From positions 1-43,527 of the forward strand of contig CAZICK010000027.1 in NCBI GenBank assembly GCA_964537505.1: a stretch of DNA of 43,527 bases, read 5' to 3'. The first letter of the stretch is position 1. The number at the start of each line of letters is the position of its first letter. Origin of the DNA: DAINBT01 sp036732785 (lineage in GTDB: Bacteria; Planctomycetota; Phycisphaerae; Sedimentisphaerales; SM23-30). The notes under the pieces are model-generated. The model had not been told where the DNA came from. It saw nothing but the letters and a program-made list of their open reading frames with translations, and made no database searches. The position numbers and the translations under genes are program-made. Below are positions 27,801 to 35,867 of the stretch, in pieces.

Positions 27801-30719
27801 ACGACTTTGGGGGTGTACGCCAATAACTGCGATAACCTGCAATTGTTGGCGGCTAACAACAATTGCCCCGACCTGCCCGAAAACAATTGTGACGACTGCA
27901 GTGACAGTGATTCCAAACTCTCGATACCTATAGTAAAGAACAATATCTATCTTATTCGCGTGGCTGGAAATGACGATTTTTCGGGCGATGGTACTTTTGA
28001 CGATTACGTTTTGACCATTAGTGAGCCGCCTTACAACGACGACTGTACAGGTGCTGCGATAGTCTCCGATTATATGGTTACCGGCTTGACCTACACCGGC
28101 GTCACCACCAACGCAACGCCCACCGACGACAACGGGAGCAGTCTTGTCAGTTCCTGCGGTGCTGATGACATTAAGGACCTGTGGTACTTGTATATCCCGA
28201 CCGAGAGCGAGGAAGTTACCGTGACCCTTTCCAGCAATTCCTTCGATACCACCCTGGCCATCTTTAGCGACTGCCAACTGACGGAATTGGCATGTGACGA
28301 TCAATACCCCGGAGAGCCGGAGCAGATCACCATGCCAATGACGGCTGAACAGGAATACCTGATTCGCGTAGCAGGCTGGGGAGGCCAAGCCGGTGAGTTT
28401 GAGCTGACCGTTATCGGAGGAGGAAGCGACGGAATACTCGATCTTCGCATTTTACCGCCGTGGGAATATACCTGGTATCTCACAGAACCTATCGATATTT
28501 CATGTGTCCAGGCCTATGGCGGTGTGCTTCCTTACCTGAATTGGATGATCCAGCCGAGGGAGCAGATACCACCTTATGAGATCGGCGATCCCGGCCAGTT
28601 GAGCATGACGGGAACTCCTCAGGAATTTTACGTGGACGAGGCTGTTTACACCGAATACACGCTGCCGTTCGATTTTCCGTTCTACAATGTGGAGTACCCT
28701 GCTGGGAATGTCATCAGGATCAGCAGCAACGGTTTTGTGGAATTAGGTGGCACAGCCGGTCCGGACCATAGCAACAGCACCATAAACCTGATGAGAAACA
28801 TCCGCATCGCTCCGTTGTGGGACGATTTATATACCAGGAATCCTTTCCCACCCAATAACAATGTCGGTGACATCTATATCGATCACGATCCGGAAGCCGA
28901 TCCGAGTTGGGTAATGGTCCGTTGGAAGGCCACGACCTTTTCCTATGCCATGCCGTGCAATTTCGCGGTTACACTCTTTAGCGACGGCCAAATCAAATTC
29001 GATTATGGTACCGGCAACACAATCCTGACCCCAACGGTCGGCATATCAGCCGGTAATGAGACCGATTACATCTTGGTCGAAGGATACGACGGCGCCGCAA
29101 ATCTGGCCAATGCCAATTCGGTGTTGTTTGTTCCTCCGTTCGAAAGACAAGCTGTGCTGCCTCCGGGGATCACATTCGATACCGACGGCTGCTTCTCGGG
29201 AACGCCCGGGGCAGTGGGCGAATATCCGATCACGGTCACGGTTGACGACAGTTCCGGTCATACGACACAGCAGGATATCGACATTTATGCGATTAACCGG
29301 GGCGATATTAACAGGGACATTATGGTCAATTTGATTGATTTCGCACTATTGGCATCGCAATGGCTGATCGACGGTTGCGCCGAGCCTGATTGGTGTGAGA
29401 GAACCGATATCAATCAGGATACGCAGGTCGATGTCGATGACTTGGCAAAAATGGCGGTAAATTGGCTCAAAGGGCAGTCGTACGAGCCTCCCTGTGGCGG
29501 TGGTTCCGGCACCCCGTCCGATCCGTTTATCATCTGCACCGCCGAGCAGCTTAACGCCATCGGCACTCATCCGGGAACCTGGGACAAGCATTTCAAGCTT
29601 ATGAACAATATCGACCTGAGCGGCTATACTGGAACCGATTTCAACATAATCGGATACGTGGCGGGCCCGGGTAATTATCAGGCCTTTAGTGGAGTCTTTG
29701 ATGGCAACGGACGTATAATCTCCAACTTTACCTATGACGCCACGGGAACGAGCTTTCCGGACAATGCCTATATCGGTCTTTTTGGTTTTGTTAACGGCTC
29801 GGCCGCCCAGGTCAAAAACCTCTCTATGACCAATGTCAATATCACCGCCGAAGACGGTAAGTATATCGGCGGACTCATAGGATGGCTCAGAGAAGCCCAA
29901 ATCACCAACTGTTCTGTCGAAGGCGGCAGTATAGCCGGCAACAATTCCACCGGTGGAATGATAGGCGCCGCGGCATTTACAACAGATGAGGTGACAGAAC
30001 TCACCGGACCGGTTGAAACGATCATTGACAATTGCCATGCCACATGCGCTGTTTCCGGCGTCCTCTTTATCGGCGGACTGGTCGGCACCAATAACGTCTC
30101 AGATATCGAAAATTGCTATGCAGCCGGTGATGTGTCCGGATCGGGATTTTCATATTATATCGGTGGCCTGGCCGGCTCGTGTGAGATGGTAGATATCAGC
30201 TATTGCTATGCAGCCGGGACTGTATCAGGCGCCAACAATGTAGGCGGCCTGGCAGGAAAAAATACCGGTCAGGTTACCCAGTGCTTTGCCACCGGTGACG
30301 TGATCGGTACCAGTCAATCGATAGGAGGACTGGTAGGCTCGAGTTACGCACAAATCGAACAATCCTACGCCGCCGGCAGCGTATCGGGCAATGACAAAGT
30401 CGGCGGACTGATCGGTAAAAGCGCCGCCGGCGTGCCGATCATTCATTGCTATGCTTCAGGAGTTATCTCAGGTGCCACTAATATCGGAGCACTGACCGGA
30501 TATGACAACAGCAGTATCTATACTAAGTGTTTCTGGGACAACATTGTCAACGACACCATTACCGGCGTAGGAAACATATCCGATCCAGCCGATGTCATCG
30601 CCCAGTCAACCACCAATATGCAGCAGGAGATCACATATACTTCGGCAGGTTGGGACTTTACCAACATCTGGACCATCGCCCCAGATGAATACCCCAAACT
30701 CCAGTGGCAAACCCCTTAA
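24825..30719 (+). CDS. Giant secreted M6-peptidase-like, dockerin and GLUG-repeat protein
   Basis: This is a 1964-residue exported protein. The signal peptide is long, with a hydrophobic core at about 42-60 and probable cleavage after AAGA. Residues 67-345 and 612-765 together match the M6 (immune inhibitor A-like) peptidase, but the zinc motif reads HQFGH (241-245), so the catalytic Glu is Gln. Between the halves a choice-of-anchor L-like domain (about 345-612, core FVFASEEYTEF) is inserted. Three pre-peptidase-like beta domains follow (766-911, 919-1066, 1068-1199), then a beta domain and an Ig-like one (to 1488). A dockerin-like pair of Ca loops (1491-1549: DINRDIMVN, DINQDTQVD) and about eight GLUG repeats (1559-1964) end the protein. 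GGAGGAG precedes the ATG. It is probably a surface binding protein rather than an active protease. Confidence 0.88.
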   Translation: MRSHKNHRINLTGMGLNQAGKASMCLRPFLSDRLAHRFASRRLILIAQVILAAAVVAPPMAAGAPLPTKKHLVVLCAFSNHYDEGGTDPIGDNGFAPSYYNTLFNGIGGDPVIAPGGSVKDYFKYNTYGQWSFDSTITPQWIKLPNAENPNVHGMIDDALDRLDEREIIDFEDFDENGDGIVDFITLIFSGHGVEPDNRVLIGGNVWTSASGIKVKSYQVGPALMLGTSQKIITPIGYFCHQFGHLLGLPDLFDTDESSYGIGRWGLMGTPLGEGFGPSGSSAQYPPHLCAWSRVQLGLVEPYLINDPEVDDFWGTYYVSTGFADDDDPDDPNYPVHRINYQMSASSIASGLDGIRVAQQNAEKLVADLLGPGINIVEGTPKLKADNRAAGVFRAGSSAGIGMQAGIILSTGDIFDALGPNKETDTGTGLGDAGDSALNNLAENPTTDAAVLEFKFQFEDTSSPTADLYLNFVFASEEYTEFIGDGDYADPNSTGYDVLAVYVDGVNIALVPGTTDPVNVKTVRPEIISDDPNLPGQPGDNEEYYVDNDPNTTTKNIEFDGFTIRLEAKKTGLSTSAQHTVKIAIADAGGTKYGEAFKYDLFDSAILLQAGSLSNLPNQSKIPVTEYLLIENRQPSDSERYMPQGGLAIWHIDEFKFNNDSEGYPGMPPVIIPPEDPNDEGQVLGWPELHYMVALIQADNDYDLEKLNNRGDSTDLYRNPDFTIINGDTTYPNTHTYGFGVDYNTRISISQISGPGGSMTYSLADRTNYNDDCKRATALTESQQYPFISNEEPFVYEIASRTVYGSRTRTPDGQTYYSDCAGFDPIDAWHIFTPPVGGGYTISLCNEGTDFDTTLEVFADCDNLDSLACNDDSERSGFYRQSELSMTLEEGIDYLIRVAGYNNETGYYFLTATYKPPFPNDGCGGAFTSPISQSVPYEGSLVSATATPDPVNPNLDFATPGYDWGDYIDAWHTFSPSRTCTVTMLLHSDDFDTTLGVYANNCDNLQLLAANNNCPDLPENNCDDCSDSDSKLSIPIVKNNIYLIRVAGNDDFSGDGTFDDYVLTISEPPYNDDCTGAAIVSDYMVTGLTYTGVTTNATPTDDNGSSLVSSCGADDIKDLWYLYIPTESEEVTVTLSSNSFDTTLAIFSDCQLTELACDDQYPGEPEQITMPMTAEQEYLIRVAGWGGQAGEFELTVIGGGSDGILDLRILPPWEYTWYLTEPIDISCVQAYGGVLPYLNWMIQPREQIPPYEIGDPGQLSMTGTPQEFYVDEAVYTEYTLPFDFPFYNVEYPAGNVIRISSNGFVELGGTAGPDHSNSTINLMRNIRIAPLWDDLYTRNPFPPNNNVGDIYIDHDPEADPSWVMVRWKATTFSYAMPCNFAVTLFSDGQIKFDYGTGNTILTPTVGISAGNETDYILVEGYDGAANLANANSVLFVPPFERQAVLPPGITFDTDGCFSGTPGAVGEYPITVTVDDSSGHTTQQDIDIYAINRGDINRDIMVNLIDFALLASQWLIDGCAEPDWCERTDINQDTQVDVDDLAKMAVNWLKGQSYEPPCGGGSGTPSDPFIICTAEQLNAIGTHPGTWDKHFKLMNNIDLSGYTGTDFNIIGYVAGPGNYQAFSGVFDGNGRIISNFTYDATGTSFPDNAYIGLFGFVNGSAAQVKNLSMTNVNITAEDGKYIGGLIGWLREAQITNCSVEGGSIAGNNSTGGMIGAAAFTTDEVTELTGPVETIIDNCHATCAVSGVLFIGGLVGTNNVSDIENCYAAGDVSGSGFSYYIGGLAGSCEMVDISYCYAAGTVSGANNVGGLAGKNTGQVTQCFATGDVIGTSQSIGGLVGSSYAQIEQSYAAGSVSGNDKVGGLIGKSAAGVPIIHCYASGVISGATNIGALTGYDNSSIYTKCFWDNIVNDTITGVGNISDPADVIAQSTTNMQQEITYTSAGWDFTNIWTIAPDEYPKLQWQTP

Positions 30720-30728
30720 TATGCCCGT

Positions 30729-30749
30729 ACTGAATGAAAATGCCAGGTA
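30729..30749. repeat. Dispersed 21-bp repeat, copy 2
   Basis: It matches 11973-11993 at 20 of 21 positions and has the same orientation. It lies 9 bases after the stop codon of the M6-like giant gene. Both copies are intergenic. Confidence 0.6.
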
Positions 30750-30842
30750 CTAAAAGCCCGAAATTCAATCTGAAGCGCAACAGATAAAGTTTTTGTTTTG
30801 CAACTAAACTCTATCGGGTACCCGCGACAATCGGTATTCTTT

Positions 30843-30871
30843 TTGGCATTACACGTCAATTCTGCTATAAT
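30843..30871 (+). promoter_or_regulatory. truD: Consensus promoter upstream of truD
   Basis: TTGGCA (30843-30848) and a perfect TATAAT (30866-30871) are 17 bases apart, with TGC giving an extended -10. This is one of the best promoters in the window. The predicted leader of about 130 bases is structured (30878-30932). Confidence 0.65.
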
Positions 30872-30877
30872 CACTTA

Positions 30878-30932
30878 TGTTGCTGCGGAGGATAAGGCTC
30901 TGCTGGAGAGCAACCCGGGCGACACAGCAACC
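30878..30932 (+). other. Structured 5' leader of truD
   Basis: GTTGCTG near the start can pair with CAGCAAC near the end, enclosing a hairpin GCTCT-loop-AGAGC. The stem lies directly after the predicted transcription start. It matches no riboswitch class I know. It may be a regulatory leader or a chance fold. Confidence 0.3.
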
Positions 30933-31005
30933 TATACAGGATAGGACAACGGCAAATATGAAATATCGGAGTAAAAACGGTTGAACTGGTAATTTGCCTA
31001 TCGTT

Positions 31006-32250
31006 ATGTATAATTCAAGCACTCATAGTTCACTTCCTTTCCTTACCACTCAATTTGATGGGATAGGAGGTACTATAAAAACATGCGAAGAAGATTTTCT
31101 TGTTGAAGAACTGCCTTTATATACTCCTTGCGGAAGTGGAACGCATATTTATGCCCAGATCGAAAAAAAAGGAATATCAACGATGGACACACTGGCTAAA
31201 ATTGCCAATGTGCTGCAGATAACTCGAAAAGAAATCGGCTATGCCGGCCTGAAAGATGCTCGTGCTGTCACTAGACAGTGGATTTCCATAGAGCATATAA
31301 ATCCAGAACGATTACTATCACTTCATATCCCTAATATTAAAATTATTCAAATTGCCCGTCACGGCAACAAAATCAAATTGGGGCATCTTGCCGGCAATCG
31401 TTTTGTTATTCGACTTCGCGAGGTTAATCTGCCTCTAAAACAGGCTGTCGAAGTAGCTGAAAACGTCATGTCTGTACTAATTCGCAGGGGGGTGCCAGGC
31501 TATTTTGGTGTACAACGATTTGGCTATCGCGGCGACACGCATCTATTAGGAGAAGCAGTTTCCAAAGGTAAAATTAATGAGTTTGTTGATTTGTTCCTTG
31601 GCCAACCAAAAGAAGAGGATTCAGCGACACTTGTTGCTGCACGAGCCTTTTATGAAAAGGGTGATTACAAAAAAGCCTATGATGCCTGGCCCTATCCTTT
31701 TGCCGACCAACGTCGTGCATTAAAAACTCTTATTACATCCAAAAGCAGCAAGGAAAAAGCTTATAAAAGTATAGACAAACATCTCAAAAGTTTCTTTGTA
31801 TCTGCGTATCAATCCGCCCTTTTCAACCAGGTACTTGCCGCTCGTATGCCGGACATTGATAAACTTCTCGTCGGGGAGATGGCTTATAAGCATATTAATG
31901 GGGCCTGTTTCCGTGTCGAAGATGCCATATTGGAACAACCTCGCTGCGACGCCTTTGAGATTAGCCCCACTGGGCCTCTGTTGGGATTTCGTATGACCAG
32001 GTTAATTGGACCAGCCGGGGATATCGAAAATCCTGTATTGGATTTGGCAGGATTGAAAAACAGGGATTTTCGTCAAATGCGCCAGTATGATGCCAAGGGT
32101 GGTCGCCGGCCTTTGCGGTTTCAGCCGCATCATACCAAGGTTACCACAGGGCAGGACAAATTGGGACCTTACATCGAACTGCAATTCGAGCTTGATTCCG
32201 GCTGCTATGCAACTTCTCTTATTCGCGAAATCAGCAAAAAAAATCTGTAA
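31006..32250 (+). CDS. truD: tRNA pseudouridine(13) synthase TruD
   Basis: TruD isomerises uridine 13 in tRNA to pseudouridine. This 414-residue protein has an N-terminal motif with FLVEELP (31-37), the catalytic block GYAGLKDARAVTRQ with Asp84, GYFGVQRFG, and the family's inserted TRUD domain in the middle. Length is slightly above E. coli TruD (349) and close to archaeal and other bacterial forms. The start is ATG at 31006; a TTG four codons earlier is possible, and neither has a strong Shine-Dalgarno. It has its own promoter at 30843-30871. No neighbour is functionally related. Confidence 0.93.
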   Translation: MYNSSTHSSLPFLTTQFDGIGGTIKTCEEDFLVEELPLYTPCGSGTHIYAQIEKKGISTMDTLAKIANVLQITRKEIGYAGLKDARAVTRQWISIEHINPERLLSLHIPNIKIIQIARHGNKIKLGHLAGNRFVIRLREVNLPLKQAVEVAENVMSVLIRRGVPGYFGVQRFGYRGDTHLLGEAVSKGKINEFVDLFLGQPKEEDSATLVAARAFYEKGDYKKAYDAWPYPFADQRRALKTLITSKSSKEKAYKSIDKHLKSFFVSAYQSALFNQVLAARMPDIDKLLVGEMAYKHINGACFRVEDAILEQPRCDAFEISPTGPLLGFRMTRLIGPAGDIENPVLDLAGLKNRDFRQMRQYDAKGGRRPLRFQPHHTKVTTGQDKLGPYIELQFELDSGCYATSLIREISKKNL

Positions 32251-32446
32251 CCCTATGCGGCAATGGACTCTCCTAATGAATTTAAAGGCTATTCTTTTTG
32301 AGACTTTACCGGATTTCATGACAAAAAACACGAGAAAAGCCCCGAATCAGCTCAAATCCGGGCAATATTTATGACGCTCTGCTTGAACGTTGCAAATAGA
32401 AAAGGGCAAGACGGTTAAGGCCTGCTCTTAAAAAACAATTCTCATC

Positions 32447-32788
32447 TTAGTAATAAGACAAAGCTACCGAACTATACAATTTGCCGTTATAAAATGTGAA
32501 CCAAGTTCTACCGCTTTTATAAGTTTCCATTTTCAGATCACCAAAAACAGAACTACTTTCCCAGTAAAGAGTTCCTTTAATTGCCCTAACTTGATCTACG
32601 GTCATACCCACTCGAACAATTCCATTTAAAATATCCTTTCGAGTGGTGGCAGAAAGCCGAGGATGTGATTCAACATATTTAGTTCGCCTTTCCTTTTCTA
32701 TTTTTTGCTCTTGAGCTATCTGTTGTTCTATCAAAGGGGCACATCCCATCAATATTGATGTTAATATTAACAATGATGTTTTTTCCAT
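32447..32788 (-). CDS. Small BamE/SmpA-like lipoprotein
   Basis: This 113-residue protein has a short signal sequence with the lipobox LMGC (Cys16), so it should be lipidated after cleavage. A charged Gln/Lys/Glu-rich linker (20-45) is followed by a fold like SmpA/OmlA (BamE): GIVRVGMTVDQVRAIKG (56-72) and a C-terminal beta part. A role in outer-membrane protein assembly is known for BamE, but many lipoproteins share this fold, so the function here is open. The start is ATG at 32788 with AAGAAGAG before it; a GTG one codon earlier is possible. It lies 16 bases after the stop of a 52-residue membrane peptide gene, so they form a pair. Confidence 0.8.
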   Translation of the reverse strand: MEKTSLLILTSILMGCAPLIEQQIAQEQKIEKERRTKYVESHPRLSATTRKDILNGIVRVGMTVDQVRAIKGTLYWESSSVFGDLKMETYKSGRTWFTFYNGKLYSSVALSYY

Positions 32789-32804
32789 CACACTCTTCTT
32801 TTGC

Positions 32805-32963
32805 TTATTTGTTTTTTCTACGAACAGATGTCATTATTAAAAAGACAACTATCAATATAAAAGTGCAAACTATTATAAGAAGTACTACTGGTTCTTCGCG
32901 CACAAAATCTTCTAACACATCGAAATAGAAATCTACGGACACAGTCAAATCACCACCTTTCAT
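32805..32963 (-). CDS. 52-residue single-pass membrane peptide
   Basis: This frame was found by translating the gap upstream of the lipoprotein gene. The product has an acidic N-terminal third, a hydrophobic run of about 20 residues (27-46, with VVLLIIV and FILIVVFLIM), and a basic end RRKNK. That predicts an N-outside, C-inside membrane peptide by the positive-inside rule. It begins with ATG and ends with TAA, 16 bases before the lipoprotein ATG. No strong Shine-Dalgarno is seen. I know no family for it. The composition and operon position argue that it is real. Confidence 0.6.
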   Translation of the reverse strand: MKGGDLTVSVDFYFDVLEDFVREEPVVLLIIVCTFILIVVFLIMTSVRRKNK

Positions 32964-33010
32964 TTAGAGGCTCTAACAAAACCTAACCTGCAAAACAAGG
33001 AGCCGGATGC

Positions 33011-33038
33011 CATGCCCACGCTTGCGTGGGCATGTTTT
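33011..33038. repeat. 11-bp palindrome with T-run, REP-like or terminator
   Basis: CATGCCCACGC (33011-33021) and GCGTGGGCATG (33024-33034) form perfect arms around two bases, followed by four T residues on the plus strand. It may serve as a terminator on the plus strand, or be a REP-type element of the kind RAYT proteins act on. It lies in the 166-base gap between the membrane peptide gene and the restriction gene. Confidence 0.6.
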
Positions 33039-33129
33039 AGAAACGACTCTCGTAGCCTCGCCCCTCGCCCCATGCGGTTTCGGTACTACTTACCATTCCC
33101 TGAATTTCCTCAAAATCTTATGCCGACCA

Positions 33130-34227
33130 TCAAGAAGATTTGCTATGTGTTAGCATAATAAGATCACAAGTAACATTGTATTCGACACCTTCCCAATTAA
33201 AGGATAATTCCTTTCCTGGATTTTGAGGCATTTTATCCAGATGATTGTGGATTGTATGCACCAACAGCGGCTTGGCACGCTTGAGTTTCCATGAATCAAA
33301 AAAATTATCCGTATCAACCAAAATGAAAAATATCCGATTAGCTGCATCGAAACGGCGGGTTCCCTGATTTTCGTATAACCACCTGCTAAGCAATTCCGGC
33401 GATTCTTTAACTTGTGCTATTTGACGTAATCTGACTTCTCTCAGTTCATTGATAAGAGCCTTTGCTTTAATTGATGGGAAATCCGAAACCTTATTCCATA
33501 AGTCTTCCAGCAATCTGTCTTCCGGTAACTTTTCAAAATAGATATTATTCTCACGGCAAAAATGCTTTAACAAGGTCTGTTCCGGTTTCAGGCCTTCTTC
33601 TTTACGTTTTTCCTTGACATAGCCTTTCGGCATATGGGTTACTTTTAAGTCGAAAGGAATGTTATCTATAAAAAAATCGATCTTCTTTATAAGCCCCACA
33701 GCAGGCAGGATTCTGACATGATCACGAAAAATATCCTCTATCACAATTGATGTCCAATGATTATACCACGAACACAATACATAAGATTTCATGCTATGAA
33801 ATAATTCATTCTCGATGCTTTCACACAGTTTGTCATAAGATTCAATTTTCTTGACATAATTATCTACAATCGTTTTCTCTAGACTATTCTGGTGTAATCC
33901 TCCCCAGTCAAAACACTTTATCTTGTAAAGCTCGCTAATCAGTTTGTCTTCATTTTCAAGCCGTTGCTGCCTTTGTTCCCGATAGAGTTCCTTTATAGCA
34001 TCTTCAATATCGTTGTTTGTTACTGATGACTCAAAAAGAAACTTTAACAAACGATCACCCCGATAATTCGGATTCGGCAAACCAACCTTATCGATGAGAT
34101 ACTCCATCTGCTCCGAACGAGATAAGGAACGCAATTTCAGAAACCGTAAACCATTCTCTTCATGGGCAAGTTCCCTGATCTTGTCATTTCTAAAAGCCAT
34201 CTTTGCTTGTATAAAATCGAATGTCAT
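33130..34227 (-). CDS. Probable type II restriction endonuclease
   Basis: I infer a nuclease role from two things. A PD-(D/E)xK-like signature is visible as KKIDFFIDN followed by PFDLKV, with Asp184, Asp193 and Lys195 placed as in the family and Glu164 upstream. The gene also lies 9 bases downstream of a DNA methyltransferase in the same operon. The 365-residue protein is otherwise unlike any I recognise, with a helical first half. Its Shine-Dalgarno TAGGA overlaps the methyltransferase stop codon, so translation is coupled. Base composition is clearly more AT-rich than the flanking genes, a sign of transfer. The recognition sequence is unknown. Confidence 0.65.
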   Translation of the reverse strand: MTFDFIQAKMAFRNDKIRELAHEENGLRFLKLRSLSRSEQMEYLIDKVGLPNPNYRGDRLLKFLFESSVTNNDIEDAIKELYREQRQQRLENEDKLISELYKIKCFDWGGLHQNSLEKTIVDNYVKKIESYDKLCESIENELFHSMKSYVLCSWYNHWTSIVIEDIFRDHVRILPAVGLIKKIDFFIDNIPFDLKVTHMPKGYVKEKRKEEGLKPEQTLLKHFCRENNIYFEKLPEDRLLEDLWNKVSDFPSIKAKALINELREVRLRQIAQVKESPELLSRWLYENQGTRRFDAANRIFFILVDTDNFFDSWKLKRAKPLLVHTIHNHLDKMPQNPGKELSFNWEGVEYNVTCDLIMLTHSKSS

Positions 34228-34236
34228 ACTAAAATC

Positions 34237-35727
34237 CTATACTTCAGGAAAACTATCAGACCAGCCGGGAATACTCGTTATCTTCTGCCACGAATCGCCG
34301 GTAGCGCCTCTCTTTTCAAATAGAATAACATAGTCATGTTTCATTCCACCTTTTCTATTGTCCTGCACAACTGAGTTAGCTGAATATGCTATATCAAAGC
34401 ACCCTCTAAAGCTCATCGTTGAGGATGTATCAGAAAATTCTTTAATATAACGCCAACTGTCCGCGTCGCGGGCGTTAAAGATCAATGCAATTATCCCACC
34501 GGCACACATCTTACACTCCAATTTTACCAGCAGATTGTACATATCCTGATTATAGCTATCTTTGCCCTTATGCCGCCCACGGGCGTTTGAGACAACAATC
34601 TCATTATCAAAATCAACCTGATACCCAAGTATAGTATTCCACATTTCACTGAGCTCCAGATATGGTATCCTGTCGCTGTGTGGAGGGTCTGTTAAAAGCA
34701 ATTTGATTGATCCGTTCGGCATGTCGCTTACAACTTTTCTAGCATCACTGTTGACTAAAGCACAATCATAGTTTGCCTTATAAAAATCGGTTATGTCACT
34801 GGTGTGCTCATTGTTATAAATATTAGTCACATCTTTCAATCCTTTAATGATTTTTCGGGCGCGATTGTGAAAACAACTCCAGACATTAACTTCAAAATGC
34901 AGCTTGGGACGCCAGTAACCAATAACCCAACTACCAACGCATATTCTTTCGTCTTTTTTACCGTTTATCTTGCCACGGTTTGTAACGGCAAATACCATAT
35001 TCGACATTTGGCCGGAAGCGGCTGTCAAAGTCAACATGAATGCTTTTTTTAAAGTTTCTTCGTAACCTTCAATATGCTGGAGCAATATATCAATATTTCG
35101 CAATGCTCTGCCGGTAAAAATATCTCCCAGCTTTAGTTCCCGTTTTGTGTTTATTCGAGAATTCTCAAATAATTCTATCTCGCGTAAATACTTACAATGG
35201 TAATTCTGATAACGAGCAAGAAGGGTAAGATCATACTTGTCCGGCTTTCTCTCTATTCGTCCACGCTGGCCGTGCTGGTTAAACCATACGCTTTTTAGTG
35301 TCTCGTTTTCCCACAGATAATGAGTGGCAATATTACCGTCTTCCCGCAGATAACTTTTTTCAATTTCATTCTTAACTCGCTTCTCCAGATCCTTGAGTGC
35401 TTCGGAATATTCCTGAACCGAAGGAGGCGAAACAATAAAACGGGCCATTTCTATCGAAGCCGGGTTAATATCCGTCCCAATAAATCGTCTCTTTCGGTCG
35501 AGAGATTCCCTTGCTATCAGTCCTGAACCTAAAAACGGATCAAAAACTATATCTCCAGGCTCAGTTAAATTCTCTATCATGAAAGACAGACATTCGGTGG
35601 GTTTTTTACCCCAGTATTTATGAAAAGCCGCCAGCCCCTTATATCCACGGGGGCACACGAAATTTTTAATCTCTGTCCTCTGCGGTTCTATGTCAAAAAG
35701 TGTTTGTTGAATCATACCAGATTTCAT
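34237..35727 (-). CDS. DNA methyltransferase of a restriction-modification system
   Basis: This 496-residue protein has the S-adenosylmethionine-binding motif DPFLGSG (63-69), preceded by FHKYWGKKP (35-43), which is common in N6-adenine or N4-cytosine methyltransferases. The catalytic motif is TDPPHSDRIPY, with DPPH at 347-350 where DPPY is usual. The order, motif I first and catalytic motif about 280 residues later, places the target-recognition part between them (alpha-like arrangement). The gene is AT-rich and precedes the restriction gene with a 9-base gap. ATG at 35727 or the one at 35715 could be the start. The target base cannot be decided from sequence. Confidence 0.88.
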   Translation of the reverse strand: MKSGMIQQTLFDIEPQRTEIKNFVCPRGYKGLAAFHKYWGKKPTECLSFMIENLTEPGDIVFDPFLGSGLIARESLDRKRRFIGTDINPASIEMARFIVSPPSVQEYSEALKDLEKRVKNEIEKSYLREDGNIATHYLWENETLKSVWFNQHGQRGRIERKPDKYDLTLLARYQNYHCKYLREIELFENSRINTKRELKLGDIFTGRALRNIDILLQHIEGYEETLKKAFMLTLTAASGQMSNMVFAVTNRGKINGKKDERICVGSWVIGYWRPKLHFEVNVWSCFHNRARKIIKGLKDVTNIYNNEHTSDITDFYKANYDCALVNSDARKVVSDMPNGSIKLLLTDPPHSDRIPYLELSEMWNTILGYQVDFDNEIVVSNARGRHKGKDSYNQDMYNLLVKLECKMCAGGIIALIFNARDADSWRYIKEFSDTSSTMSFRGCFDIAYSANSVVQDNRKGGMKHDYVILFEKRGATGDSWQKITSIPGWSDSFPEV

Positions 35728-35867
35728 TTCCGCAATTGTTCGTGGTAACCTCTAAAAACGCAAATCTAAGCACATTTTCAGTATCAAAAAACTTATAAAA
35801 CGCACTCTGTGAGGTTTATATTATCAAAATCCAGTTTTTTGGCAACTGTTTATCTGGGAAATGCCGG

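Noticed and set aside
27111..28388. 425-codon open frame on the minus strand
   Set aside because: It lies wholly inside the M6-like giant gene; its Val/Arg-rich composition and lack of domains mark it as a shadow.
30878..30990. SRP RNA, RNase P or a known riboswitch in the truD leader
   Set aside because: None of the conserved cores of these RNAs are present.
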